A stretch of DNA of 64,000 nt from [Phialemoniopsis] sp. UDSM-2020. Lineage: Eukaryota > Ascomycota > Sordariomycetes > Thyridiales > Thyridiaceae. The notes beneath the pieces were generated by a model. That model was not told the origin of the DNA. It worked only from the letters and a program-made list of their open reading frames with translations, and did no database searches. Positions 20,615 to 32,500 of this stretch are shown here, one piece after another (the first letter of the stretch is position 1; each line of letters begins with the position of its first letter). Position numbers and translations under genes: made by a program. The stretch is from positions 1,240,001-1,304,000 of the forward strand of contig JAEILZ010000006.1 in the NCBI GenBank assembly GCA_018873225.1. Direction: 5' to 3'.

Positions 20615-21040
20615 TCAGGGGTGACCAACTCTCCAAGGATTGTTCAGTTCGTAACCGGCCGGGGCCTCGATGTTGTCCGTCTGGCCTCGTAAGTAGCCTG
20701 TGAGCCTGCGGTCGCGGTCCATCACTAGGGAACTAGTATTAGTATTGATTCCAGAAGTCGAGCATTGTCTTTGTTAGGTGGTCCTACTTTGCTGTGAGGA
20801 AGTTAGCAAAATTCAATTAGAGCTTCATCACGGAGTGCGACGACTCACCCTGTCCCACTGGTCTACAGAGTGTCTTGACCGCTTGCCACCTGATTGCATG
20901 TGCTTGATCTTTGCCATACCAGCGCCGGAAATTCCGAACATCTAGACCTAGGTGAGCGTCGAGTGCAGGATTGAGATGGTAGGAGAACGTACGGCAACCA
21001 TGATTCCGTAGGGAATCAGTGTCTCGAAGGGAACCGGCAT
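20615..21040 (-). CDS. Complex I accessory subunit, NDUFA1/NI9M (9.5 kDa) type
   Basis: This is a small single-span subunit of mitochondrial NADH:ubiquinone oxidoreductase. Four exons give 84 aa: 21040-20993, 20941-20849, 20791-20788 and 20724-20615. The product starts MPVPFETLIPYGIMVAMFGI (the membrane helix), continues with SGAGMAKIKHMQSGGKR and HSVDQWDR, then DRDRRLTGYLRGQTDN, and ends PAGYELNNPWRVGHP. This matches the family in length and motifs. The third exon is a 4-nt microexon (CAAA); without it the frame breaks, and with it the conserved QMM between DQWDR and DRDRR is restored. The flanking introns are 57 and 63 nt, with good donors (gtgagt, gtagga) and branch points (gctaac, actaat). 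The gene is divergent from the Sas3-type acetyltransferase. The family call is firm and the microexon is well supported by frame and conservation. Confidence 0.92.
20788..20791 (-). other. 4-nt microexon CAAA of the complex I subunit gene
   Basis: It sits between acceptor cacag and donor gtagga. It adds one Gln codon and the first base of a Met codon, joining WDR to MDRD in frame. Confidence 0.85.
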
Positions 21041-21744
21041 GGCTGCGATGATTTCCAGTCCTGGCCAATTGACTTTATTAGAAGCTGCAAGATAGAAAAC
21101 TCGGTGTTCAGGTACTCACAACCGAGAGATTTCTGGAATTTTTCCGTGTTGGCGTTCAATCGACGATACGACCACTCTCGTGAAAGGGTCCGAGGTGATG
21201 TCGGCTTGGATCAGCGACCAGTAATTTGCAGGTGCCTGAGGCAGCACGGTGCTGTGAGCAGAGGTCAATGTTGTGTCTGGGACGCTTTACCTAAGCCGCG
21301 ACCCCCATTTCGCGCTAAGCTTGAACCCCAGCTCCGATACGCCAACCCCGACATGTTCCATCCGATCTCCAAGAGCAAATTCACGTATCGCACCCTCTCG
21401 TACAGTCACTACCACCTGCTTTTCACGTGTCAAGCTCGACGTGCATGACTTTGCCTTCACCGGGTTATTAGTGTGCTATCACAAAATCCCAACGCCGGCG
21501 CGTTCCCCGCGGCTCATCCCTCTACGATCTCCCCCCCCTCAGCGTCGCATCGCAGTCGGATCGCGATAACTTGCCACCTTCAAGTGCATAATACTACGAT
21601 ACTCACCGCGTCACCTTTCTGGGATGAATGCAAGTGTGTCGAGACGTGTACTTGATCCCGCGTCAAGGATAGAATCCAGCTAGGAGGAGGAGGCCGAGTA
21701 CACGCCAAACACCCAAGGCGCCCTTGGTGCGCGCGGAGCGGCTC
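21041..21744. promoter_or_regulatory. Shared upstream region of complex I subunit and SAS3-like genes
   Basis: These 704 bases separate two divergent start codons. The part next to the acetyltransferase is open in frame from 21673 and could encode an N-terminal extension. The rest shows pyrimidine-rich stretches such as the cccccc run near 21530. No specific site is assigned. Confidence 0.5.
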
Positions 21745-24700
21745 ATGGCGGAGCTGACGAGCGCGCAGCTTATGGAGGAAGAGCTGCAACACAGCGTAAT
21801 GGTATCTGAGGAGGACGGCGAGTTCGAAGCCGACGGTGCTGCGGACTCGACGGGAACAGACAAGGCAGAGACAGTCGCATCGAGTGCCGAGATCAACGTC
21901 CGTGCGGACGACGACGAGCCCGAAGACCAAGAAATGGACGGCGAAGGCGAATCTGAAAATCTAGAGGACAATGTTTCCAGCGCGAACCATCCAAGCTCCG
22001 ACCAGAACGGGTCAACACAAGGCAGCCAAGACTTCGAAAACGAAGATGTAGACGAGGATGAGGACGAGGACGCCGAGGGTGAAGAAGATGATGGTGTCTA
22101 CGAACAAGATGCTGAAGGAGAAGAAGACGAAGATATGACGGTGCAGCCGGCGACATCACGCGCCGATGGCCTGGACGCACAAGATGATGAAGACGAAGAT
22201 GCCGAAGGCGAGGAGGATGACGAAGGGGTCGGGGCAGTCAAAATTAAACCCGGTGAAGACGACGAAGAGGAGGAGGAAGAAGATGATGAAGCGAGCGAAG
22301 AATCTGAGGCAGATGCGCAAAGCGCAAGCGATGATGATTCGGAAGAAGAGGAGGAAGAAGAGGAAGCCTGGCAGGAAGACGTCGAAAACGAAGAGGACGA
22401 CGAGGAGGAAGACGAGAATGCGATTTCGAATGTCTGCATGTTTTGTAAACAAGACGAGGAAAACGACCCCAGCGAGGAGTTTGAAACCTTTCTTGCCTGC
22501 AAAGGATGCGGTGAAAATTGTAAGTGGTGAAGGTCCACCCTGGGGCGGGAGGTGAATTATTGACTTACACAACCAACACAGCACATCAACAATGCGCCAG
22601 AGAAAATGAGGCCATCGACCAAAGTAATGGTATGTTCAAAAGAGAAAACGTACTCAATCCTATGAACGAAAACTGATTTGTCACCAGGTCCCGAGAAATG
22701 GAGATGTCCAGAATGCTACGAAGCTGAATCGGAAAGTGCTCTGGTCGATGATGGTGACGATGCGCATGGCGAGGACGCGGAGCAAGAGGCCGGCGGTGAA
22801 GATGACATGTCGCCAACGAGTCGAAAGGCAAATGGGCCCCGGCTTGGCCGAGAGCTTCTCCCCTCCCAAAGGGCCAACCCAGATTCGCATTCTGTCTTCA
22901 ACCAGCTTGTGCTTGACGAAGACCCCATGGACGGTTCTCGGGTGCTTAGGAAACGCAAGACCTCGTCTGCGGAGGTCGATGAGGAGGTGGTGTCTCTTCG
23001 CAAACGCAGAAAAAACACGGCCGATGACATGAGCCGTGACGAAGAGAGCGACGGAGAAGAAACGCCGCGGCCGCGATCGTCGAGATCTCTGAGGCTCAAG
23101 GCCCCTGGGTCTGCGTCTGCTTCTGCTTCGATCACCAAGAAAACCCGCACCAGTCTAGTCGTTAAGGCCACACTAAACGCGGCGGAGCTCAGGAAGATTA
23201 CCTCGCAGAAACCCAAGGGGGTGCTGAAGTCTACCAACAAAGCAAACGCTTCGAGATCTTCAAGACCTGGTACTTCACGAAGTTCAGTTCACGTCGGTGT
23301 ACCACTCACGGCTCCTTTTGTCTCGACAAGTTTCAGCCAGCCATTCTACTCCTTTTTCGATAAAGAAGCAGATGAGCACAAGGGTAAACCGTATGGCGGT
23401 ATCTTAAACGAAGCGGAGGCAGACACGTCCAAGACACTTCCCACGAGCGAAGACCGCCGCCGCTTCGATGAGGCAAAGCAAAAGGCCGAGGAAGAATGGC
23501 GTGAACGGCTTCTGAGGATGCAAGAGGAGAATGAGTTTCCCGTGAAGAAAGCAAAGAAGGCGTCCGGCCCTGCCAGCCAGATCGAGTGTATCGAATTTGG
23601 CGGATGGGAGATTGATACCTGGTATGCGGCTCCGTACCCGGAAGAGTACAGCAGAAATCGCGTCCTCTACATCTGCGAGTTCTGTCTCAAGTACATGAAC
23701 TCGGACTATGTCGCATGGCGGCACAAACTGAAATGTCCTGCCAAACACCCGCCTGGTGATGAGATATACCGGCATGGTTCCGTCTCGGTCTTTGAGGTCG
23801 ATGGGCGCAAGAACCCGGTCTACTGCCAGAACCTTTGTCTCCTGGCGAAGCTCTTCTTGGGCTCCAAGACCCTCTACTACGACGTGGAGCCGTTTCTCTT
23901 CTACGTGCTCTGCGAGTTTGACGATCTCGGCTATCACTTCGTGGGGTATTTCTCCAAGGAGAAAAGAGCAAGCAGTCAGAACAACGTGAGCTGCATCTTG
24001 ACTCTTCCCATCCACCAGCGCAAGGGCTATGGCAACCTCCTCATCGACTTTTCCTACCTGCTCACTCGAGTAGAACAGAAGACAGGATCGCCAGAGAAGC
24101 CGCTCTCAGATATGGGTCTTGTCTCCTACAGGAACTACTGGAGACTCATCCTGAGTCGCTACCTTCTCAAACACGTTCCCGAGGACAAGTTTGAGCCCAA
24201 GGGCCTCAGCATCAAGCAAATATCCGATGACACCGGTCTTACGCCAGATGACGTGATCTCGGCGCTGGAAGGCTTGAGATGTCTCGTTCGAGATCCCCAG
24301 ACCGGTGTCTATGCTTTCCGAGTCGACCTGGCCTACTGCCAAGAGTACGTGGCAAAATGGGAGTCTAAGAAGTATGTCACGCTGAATCCCGCCGCTCTAA
24401 CCTGGACGCCGTATGTGATGGGACGGAACAACGCCGCAAACTTTGAGCTTGGGCCAGCCATTACAGCAATGGCCTCAGCCGGCGACGAGGAAGAGCCAAA
24501 GGCCATGAACGGGGAAGCTACAGCGAACAACCTAGTGAATGGGGATGCACCCGTTCTCGAAGAAGTTGAACAAGCTGGGGTTAAGGCTGAGTTGGACGCC
24601 GATGCGAACGTCATTGAGTCTACTGAACCCAACGAGACGTCAGCGCATGTTAATGGCCTGGTCAACGGTGACGATCAGACACAAGCTGGTGGCCAGCACG

Positions 24701-25287
24701 ATCAGAGTCATATTGCCGGCACAGACCCGGCGGAGCGAGCGCACTCGAGTGCTATCTCTAAAAAAGCAGACGACGAGGACTGGGCGAGCGCATACAAGAG
24801 CATCCCGCCCACCAGGTTCGTTGTGTATCCTCCCTTGTCTAGTCGAAGGATAGACAGGCCTCGACCCACGCTCGCGCAAGTAGCGACACCTGTAGTCCGG
24901 ACTATGAGTGCATCCCGACCACGCCCTCGGCGCTCAATTGGTGGTGGTTCGGCTAGGCGCGCATCGGCATCGAAACCTAAGAGCTCTTCCTCCAAAAGGA
25001 AGTCTGGAGGCACAGGTAGAGGTCCAGGTCGTTGGCCCAAGGGCACCAAGAAGAGCGACTACGGTGGGGCTGACAGCGGTCCTGGCATGCCACCCGGCTG
25101 GCTCGAGAGCCGCAAACATCCCCAAGCCGGAAGTCCGCTCAAGAAGAAATCTGAAGGGGACGATCAAGCGGAAGATACGGTCCAAGTGCAGACCATAGCA
25201 GCTGCCAACGCTGTAAATGGGGCCTCTCATGCTGCTCAGGAAGGCGAAGATGTCGTCATGGCTGACGGAGATGGCGATGATGAATGA
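21745..25287 (+). CDS. SAS3: MYST-family histone acetyltransferase with PHD finger (Sas3 type)
   Basis: This is the probable catalytic subunit of a NuA3-like complex that acetylates histone H3. Three exons give 1140 aa: 21745-22519, 22582-22629 and 22688-25287. A long acidic N-terminal region (about residues 20-230) contains DEDAEGEEDD repeats. A PHD finger follows, with CMFC, CKGC, HQQC and CPEC as zinc ligands, split over all three exons. The MYST domain has the C2HC finger (CEFCLKYMNSDYVAWRHKLKC, split here as CEFC...H...C) near residue 604, the acetyl-CoA loop QRKGYGNLLIDFSYLL, the conserved Cys in SCILTLP and the Glu in SPEKPLSD. The C-terminal tail is basic and AT-hook-like (GRGPGRWPKGTKK). 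The start at MAELTSAQ is the first ATG in the open frame; the frame is open without ATG back to 21673. Confidence 0.92.
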
Positions 25288-26345
25288 GGGACAAGAGTTT
25301 TGATCTGGAAGGGTTCTTTGGGGGCACAATATTCTGTCCAGGCGATTAGGAAGCGATGCGTTTTGTCACGATGAATCTGTAATACCAGACCGAGCTTGTT
25401 TTAGTACAAGCCTCTTGTTCGAATACCGAGAATTTTACTACTGCAGTCTGCCTGTGTTTGGCTGACGGAATCTCTTGACCAAATTTGAGTTTTTTGAATG
25501 TCGCGTGGTGTTTGAGATGATACTAGATAAGTCCTTTAGGGTGGCTTGTGGCAAGGCTCCACGCGGCTCCCCAAGATCTCACTCAACTCGTAGTACGCAC
25601 TGCTACACTTACATCTAATGTGTTGTTTGAAAGAGGCTAAATTTACCCAGGCCACGCTTCGTAGGGCCGAATGGCTGAGTTTTGCTGGCAAGTCGATACG
25701 CAGGTGGTGTTTGGTGGTGGTGCGTGGCGCGCCTTAGCGTCGTGAATGCGGGATTCGTCATAAGTGGACACCCTCCTAATCTGCAGCCAAAAGCATAGTG
25801 ATCGGCCTTAAGTCATGCTACACAGCGCCATCCATGCTTGAAGAAAAGCTGCGTTGACTGACTAGGAGTAAGAGAGTTGACTTTTTCTCGTTTATGCAAC
25901 TGTACCCTCTCTTCAAGACAAGACTGCCATCTACCCCCTAGGGCTGTGAGAAAAACCAACTTGAGGCCTTTTTCTTTTCTCTACCAAAGTACAACACCAA
26001 CCTTCGTCATCCTGCTTTTCCGGAACCCTGGCGAGCAGACCAGGTCCCGCTTAAACAGACTGGACTGACTGGCTCTGGCCAAGGCTAGTGGCCGAGCTTC
26101 GCCCCTCTCTCTCCCAACCTCCGCGACTCACAAGCTTCCTCCATCTGGCTGCCATCTTCAGTGCCTGCGACAATCACCGGCATCGCCAGAAGACATTCGC
26201 TAGAACACAACTGTACACTGTGCGACCTCCTCCGGCGACTCTAGCTGCCTCGCTACTTGCGCCAGGATCTTTTGGTGGTCGGCCAGCGACGCTCTAATCC
26301 TCCAACCTATTCCATCACGTCACAGACTCCCCGACAGCCGCCAAT
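25288..26345. other. 1.06 kb intergenic region, epsin promoter and leader
   Basis: It carries the 3' UTR of the acetyltransferase gene and the upstream region of the epsin gene. The last 450 bases are C/T-rich on the plus strand, as is usual for fungal promoters and 5' leaders. No gene was recognised. Confidence 0.55.
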
Positions 26346-28227
26346 ATGTCGAAGGTTATCAGGAGCGTGAAAAATGTCACCAAGGGCTACTCCAGTGTCC
26401 AGGTCAAAGTCCGCGAAGGTTTGTGCCGAACCACTTGATGGTCTTTGATGTTGCGACAGCAAGACTTACTGACGCTCCTTCGGAACAGCGACAAGCAACG
26501 ACCCATGGGGCCCGACGGGCACTCAGATGGCCGAAATCGCCCAGCTGACCTTCAACTCGTATGTCGCCCTGTGCCGGTGATGGCGAGCCTCGATCACATG
26601 ACTAATTCCAAGTTCAAATTGACACAGCTCGACCGAATTCTACGAAATCATGGACATGGTCGACAAGCGGCTGAATGATAAGGGCAAGAACTGGAGGCAC
26701 GTCCTCAAGGCGCTCAAGGTGCTGGATTACTGCCTGCACGAGGGCTCCGAGTTGGTCGTCACATGGGGAAAGCAGAATATATACATCATCAAGACACTCC
26801 GAGAATTCCAGTACATTGATGAGGAAGGCAGAGATGTCGGACAGAACGGTAGGCGCAAGCCGGCGATCCCGCTGTGATGACACCGCCATGCTGACCTGCT
26901 TCTAGTGCGTGTGGCCGCGAAGGAGCTAACGTCGCTGGTTCTCGACGATGAGCGACTACGGGCCGAGCGGAGCGACAGGAAGTCGTGGAAATCGAGAGTT
27001 ACCGGGCTTGACGAATATGGTCCGCCGCCACAAGCTGAGTCGTCGCAGGGCCCGCCGAGGCGGAACCGGGAGCCAAGGCGCCAATACAGTGACGAGGAGG
27101 ATGCCGAGTATAAGCTCGCCATCGAGGCTAGCAAATTCCAGGAAGAGGAGGATCGTCGAAAACGGGCGAGCCGCAGCGGTGTCAACGAGGAGGACGACGA
27201 TCTCGCTAAGGCGATTCAGCTGAGCAAGGAGGAGGACGAGAACCGACGCCGAGAGCTGGAGCAGACTAATGCGGCCTCGCTGTTCGACGACTCGCCGGTT
27301 CAAACCACTCAGAGTCAACCACAGTACACAGGCTTCAACCAGGGCTATCAGCAGGGAAGCGCTGTTGATTTCTTCGCCAATCCGATCGAGCAGAACCAGA
27401 TGCAGACGCAGCCTACGGGTTACATGCCCAACGCTTACACCGGCTTCCAGAACCAGCCTACCGGCTATCCGAATGGTGCGAACGGTTTTGGTGTTCAGCA
27501 GACCGGGTACGACCCGTATGGCCAGCAGAACATGCAAAACATGCAGAATATGCAGCAGCAGTCCTTCCAGCCTCAACCGACGGGATACAACCCGTATGCC
27601 CAGCAGACGCCGGTACAGTCGCCCCAAGAAATGAACCCGCAACCTGGAAGCAACAACCCTTGGGCCACCAACAACAGCCAGTCCCCCTCGGCCATGCAAC
27701 CTATGCAGACCGGCTCCAACAATCCTTTTGCATCGACCATGTCGCGCCCGCAGACCTTCAAGGCGCCGTCGATGCCGGCGCTCAGCAGCCTGCCAGAGCA
27801 AAAGACGCTCAGCAGCTTCAACCAGCCGCAGCCTACCTCGTTCACTCCGCCGCCTCCATCAATGCAGAACAACGTGAGCGAGCACGAGGCGAAACTCAAC
27901 CAACTGTTGTCCAGCGGCGAGGGCCAGGATACCTTTGGAAACACCGGAAACCTGCGTATACCTGCTCAACACACCGCTCCAGGTACCTTTGTCAACAGTG
28001 CTGGCTCCGGTGTGAACAGGCTGACGGCCGAGGCAACTGGCAGCAATCCTTTCCTGCGCCAGCAGTTCACCGGCATGCCAAACATCTCGTATGGACAGCA
28101 GATGCCGTCGGCCACAGGACCTGCCAATATGAATGGATACGGAGGCCAGAGCACGAACAACCCGTTCGCGGGCAGGCCACAGCAGCAACAGCAGCAGGGT
28201 GGCCAGGGAGATTTGATTCAGTTCTAG
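26346..28227 (+). CDS. Epsin (ENTH-domain endocytic adaptor)
   Basis: This is an endocytic adaptor that binds PtdIns(4,5)P2, ubiquitin, clathrin and EH-domain proteins at coated pits. Four exons give 561 aa: 26346-26418, 26489-26558, 26628-26848 and 26906-28227. The ENTH domain fills residues 1 to about 150 (VKNVTKGYSSVQVKVREATS, NDPWGP, STEFYEIMDMVDKRL, NWRHVLKALKVLDYCL). Two ubiquitin-interacting motifs follow (EYKLAIEASKFQEEE and DLAKAIQLSKEEDE). The rest is disordered and Gln/Asn/Pro-rich, with NPF motifs (NNPFAS, SNPFLR, NNPFAG) for EH domains. It ends in DLIQF, a clathrin-box-like peptide, as in yeast Ent1/Ent2. Confidence 0.95.
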
Positions 28228-29520
28228 GGGGCTCGGCGTTCTTTAAGGGCTGTGGTGAACCTCGTGTTCCTGTGCTATATGCCTCATCATAGTACCATGC
28301 GCTCCTTATCCTTTTTACTTACGACGTTGCTTCGTGGTATTTTTGCAGGATAGCGGGAGGCATACAAAAACTTCTTCGGTGATATCATCCTGCACGCACC
28401 TTACACCAAATGAGATAGCCTCGTTGTTTCTTTTTTCAACCCCAATACATTGTTTTCCTTGGTTGTGGACGACGACAAATGGTTTTGGTCTACTATTATC
28501 TTGACGGGTGGTAGCTGTATGTATATATGCGTGGCGGAGGAAGAGGAATTTAAAGATGAAGTCGTGTTTAAGTGTGTGTCTCTCGCCAGATAAAGCAGAT
28601 GATTTGTAATGGCATATTACCCACAGCCACCAGGATTAGTACAGTACATAGGTATGTATGACCAACATGTAGGCATTCATTGCTGCTGCCTCTTCTTTTC
28701 CTGTATTATGGTCACACGGTATAAGTGTAGCCAGTGAGTCGAGGAGTAGGAGCGTTCTTGACGACCTGGTTCTGGTCGATTTTGGGAGGTCCTGGCCAAT
28801 CAGCGACTGCAATTGGCATCAGGCAGCGAGACGGTCTTCTGCCTATGCCTGAGGTGTGGCTTTTTTCCCCTCTAGCGGCAGCCAGCACCCACACATTCAC
28901 CCACCAGTGCCACCACCTTTTGGAGACAAAGCATCCCGGGCCTGTGCTTGTTCCTCGAGCTCACCTCACTCTGGACCTCGCACCGCTAGCCCACAACTCC
29001 GTCACCACATCTGGCAGAGCTACAAGTGCAGCTCCCTTTCTCCCACCTCTTCACCCTGCCTACTTGTAGACGAGATCTTTTTCTTTGTCTGCTTTTTTTC
29101 TGCATTCATTCCATTTCCCCCATCCTGCCCTTTTTCTTACTTCTGCCTCACTACCGACCTTGCATTTCTTGGGTTGGCAGAGCAGAGGCTCGTCTCCACC
29201 AGGTCTTTACCTACCTGGCCGCAAATGTCAACCAGCCTCATTTAAAAAAAAATAACTTCATCCCCCCGACCTAAAACACGCCCCCAAATCGGAGCTCTCT
29301 CGACCGCTCGTCGTCACAACACGCGCGCGCCGTCGACCGCATCTCCGACTCGCAAAGATTATTCTAGGTCGGTCAACGCCGTGCATCGCCTTTGATCGAC
29401 CAAGACAAAGGCAGCAACCCGACCTGAACCTACGCGTCGGGCGCGCGACACCTTGCCCTCGCGACTTGCGACTGCTCACCTAACCCATCTCAATACAAAC
29501 CCCCGACAGCATCGCACAGT
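28228..29520. other. 1.3 kb intergenic region upstream of the nucleoporin gene
   Basis: It contains the epsin 3' UTR and the nucleoporin promoter and leader. From about 28870 to 29500 it is strongly C/T-rich on the plus strand. The open frames inside have low-complexity Ser/Pro/His products and are rejected as genes. Confidence 0.55.
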
Positions 29521-32500
29521 ATGTCTTTCGGCTCCGGTGGGTTCTCTGGCTTCGGCCAGCAGAATCAACAGTCCTCGACTGGTTTCGGTGGCTTTGGCTC
29601 AAATACCCAGAGTGGTGGAGGTAAGTCTTGTCTTCGGTTTTTTTCCCTGCTTCTGGTCAACCCATCCGATTTCCGGCCCTCCTGCCTTGCAATCCGTTCC
29701 GGTCCATCGATCTCTGGACATACCGAGCTAACGTCGCGATTTACTTGCCTTCAGCTTTTGGCTCGACGACTTCTGGTGGTTTCGGCAGCACTGCCGGCCA
29801 GCAAAGCTCGGGAGGAGGACTCTTCGGCTCCTCCACTGGCGGCGGCTTCGGCAGCACAGGCGGTACGCTTCATCTTCGCTTCTATCCTCGAATATCTCAT
29901 TCTTGCCCATCGCGTCCAGATCGAAGCTGTGGACATTTCACATTGTTTTGCTTGATCGTATTGCCGGGTGAACGCGTTACTAACATCTCTTTGTTCTAGG
30001 CGGATTTGGCTCAGGCACCGGCGGTGCTTTTGGCGCAAAGCCTGCCTTCGGTAGCACCACCACGACCGCTGGCGGTGGCCTCTTCGGGTCTTCGACCACG
30101 GCGACTGCTCCCGGATCAGGATTCGGTGGTGGCGGCTTCGGCTCTCAGACTGCATCGTCGTCTACCCCCTTCGGCGGCGGCGGCGGCTCATCGCTCTTCG
30201 GAGCAAACAAACCTTCCACCTTTGGCGGTACTGGCACGACCGGTACCACTGGAACCTCACTTTTTGGAGGCGGCGGCGGCACGACTGGCGGGTTTGGTGG
30301 CGGCAGCGCCGGCTTTGGTGCCACCAGCAACCCTGGAATCGGTACCAACGTTGGAGACCCCCCTGGAACGGCTCAGGTTCAATTTCAGCCTACCGTCGAG
30401 AAGGAGGCCAACAACCCAAGCCAGTCAAACTCGTTTCAAAACATCCTGTTCATGGAGCCCTACAAGAAGTGGTCCGCGGAAGAGCTACGGTTGGCCGATT
30501 ACAACCAGGGCCGACGACATGGCAATGCCAGCGGCTCAACGGGAGCCTTCGGCGTGAGCTCCGGGTTCGGCAGTGGTGGCTTTGGAAGCACTGGTTCCGG
30601 ATTCGGTAACGCTGGTACAACTACCACTACAACTGGCACTGGCCTCTTTGGCGGCAGCCAACCTGCCTCTACAGGTTTCGGCCAAACTGGCACCACCAGC
30701 GGCTTCGGCTCAGGCACAACAGGTGGTCTTTTTGGCCAGCAAAACAAGCCTGCGGCCACTGGGCTTTTTGGGGCCACATCACAACCTCAGCAGACCAACA
30801 GCCTCTTTGGCTCGTCCTCTACTGGTGGTGGATTTGGTACCGCGACGACCGGCACCGGTTTTGGCTCTGGCACAACTACTGGCACCGGCACTGGCACTGG
30901 CGGTCTCTTCGGATCCACTGCTACCCAGGCCAAACCTTCTGGCTTTAGCTTCGGGACGGGAGGCACCCAGACAGGCACCGGTTTCGGCAACACAGGCACG
31001 ACGGGTGGCTTCGGGAGCACTACTGGCACCACCACCGGCACCGGAACTGGTCTTTTTGGTGGCGGAGCTGCCCAGAATACGGGCGGTGGTCTCTTTGGTG
31101 GTGGCACAGGCCAGACAGGTACCACCAGCGCATTCGGCGGTGGCTTCGGCGCCCAAAACCAACAACAGCAACAGCCGGGTACGGGTTTGTTTGGAGGTGC
31201 TCAACAGCAGAAGCCGGCGGGTGGACTCTTCGGAGGCACATCAACTACAAGCACTGGCACTGGCCTCTTTGGAGGCACTGGTCAGACCCAGTCAGCCTTC
31301 GGCGGTGGGCAAACTGCTCAGCCTTCAGGTGGTTTGTTTGGTTCTAAACCCGCAGGCGCAGCGGGCGGCGGCTTGTTCGGCGGCGGCAATACCGCTCAAA
31401 CGGGGCAAACCGGCGGTGGCCTCTTCAGCGGCCTTGGAGGCGCCGCGCAAACTCAACAACAACCAGCCGCTCAGACGGGTGGCATCTTCGGCAACGCTCA
31501 ACCGAAGCCTTCCTTGTTTGGAGGATCTACGCAATCAACCGGAGGCGGACTCTTCGGCAACCAGACCGCTCAGCCTCAGTCATCCCTGTTTGGCAGCACT
31601 GCAGCTCAGCAGCAGCCTCCACCTGCTAACTCCTTCTTCGGCAACTCGCAGGGTGCACAAAACACTCCCCAGTCTTTGACTACTAGCATCAACGATGTCT
31701 CGGCCTTCGGCACCCCATCTCTGTTCCAGGGTCTCGGAGCTGGCGAAGTGCGGGACCCTGGCCCGTTGGCCACTCCTCTATCCGGCAGCACGACCAAGAC
31801 GCCTAGGCGAGGCTCCATCCTGCCTCTATACAAACTCAACCCAGGCTCGGCTTCCAAATTCGTCACACCCTCGAAGCGCGGCTTCGGGTTCTCATACAGC
31901 AATTTTGGAACGCCTACCAGCCCTTCGAGTGCGGCCAGCACTCCTGGAGGGTTCGGCCAGAGCCTTCTCATGGGTGGCAACCGCGGCTTGAGCAAGAGCA
32001 TCTCAACTAGCAGTCTCCGCCGCAGCTTCAACCCTGAGGACAGCATACTCGCCCCTGGAGCTTTCTCTTCCACTTCTGGACCCAAGTATCACACCAACAC
32101 TGGAAGCGTCAAGCGACTTGTTATCAACCGCGAGATCCGCAGCGATCTTTTCAGCACACCCAACAAGGACAAGCAGGCTGCGGAACTCACCAATGGCTCT
32201 AGGAAGCTCTCTAAGCGTGTCAGCTTCGACACAACCACTGTCCCTGCTATTGAGAATGGCGTTGCGGATGGCGAAGCTGTGGAGGAGTCGTCTCAGGACA
32301 TGGGCTTTATTCGACCATCCTCGCGCACCAGCAACAACGTGAACGGATCGCGCCCTAGCTCGTCCGATGCCAACCCCGAAATGGAACAGGTCAAGGGTAA
32401 CGAACTTGCCATTGTGCACGAGGAAGGCTCCCCGACCGTCACCAAGACAGTCGAACCCCCCAAGGCTGCCGGCGAGTATTGGATGCGACCATCGATGGAG

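Noticed and set aside
25360..25435. tRNA-like B-box string gttcgaatacc
   Set aside because: The bases around it do not fold into a cloverleaf and there is no A-box at the right distance.
30573..31679. 368-codon plus-strand open frame in an alternative frame of the FG repeats
   Set aside because: It is a repeat-driven frame shadow rich in Ala/Leu/Ser; the FG/GLFG frame is the real one.
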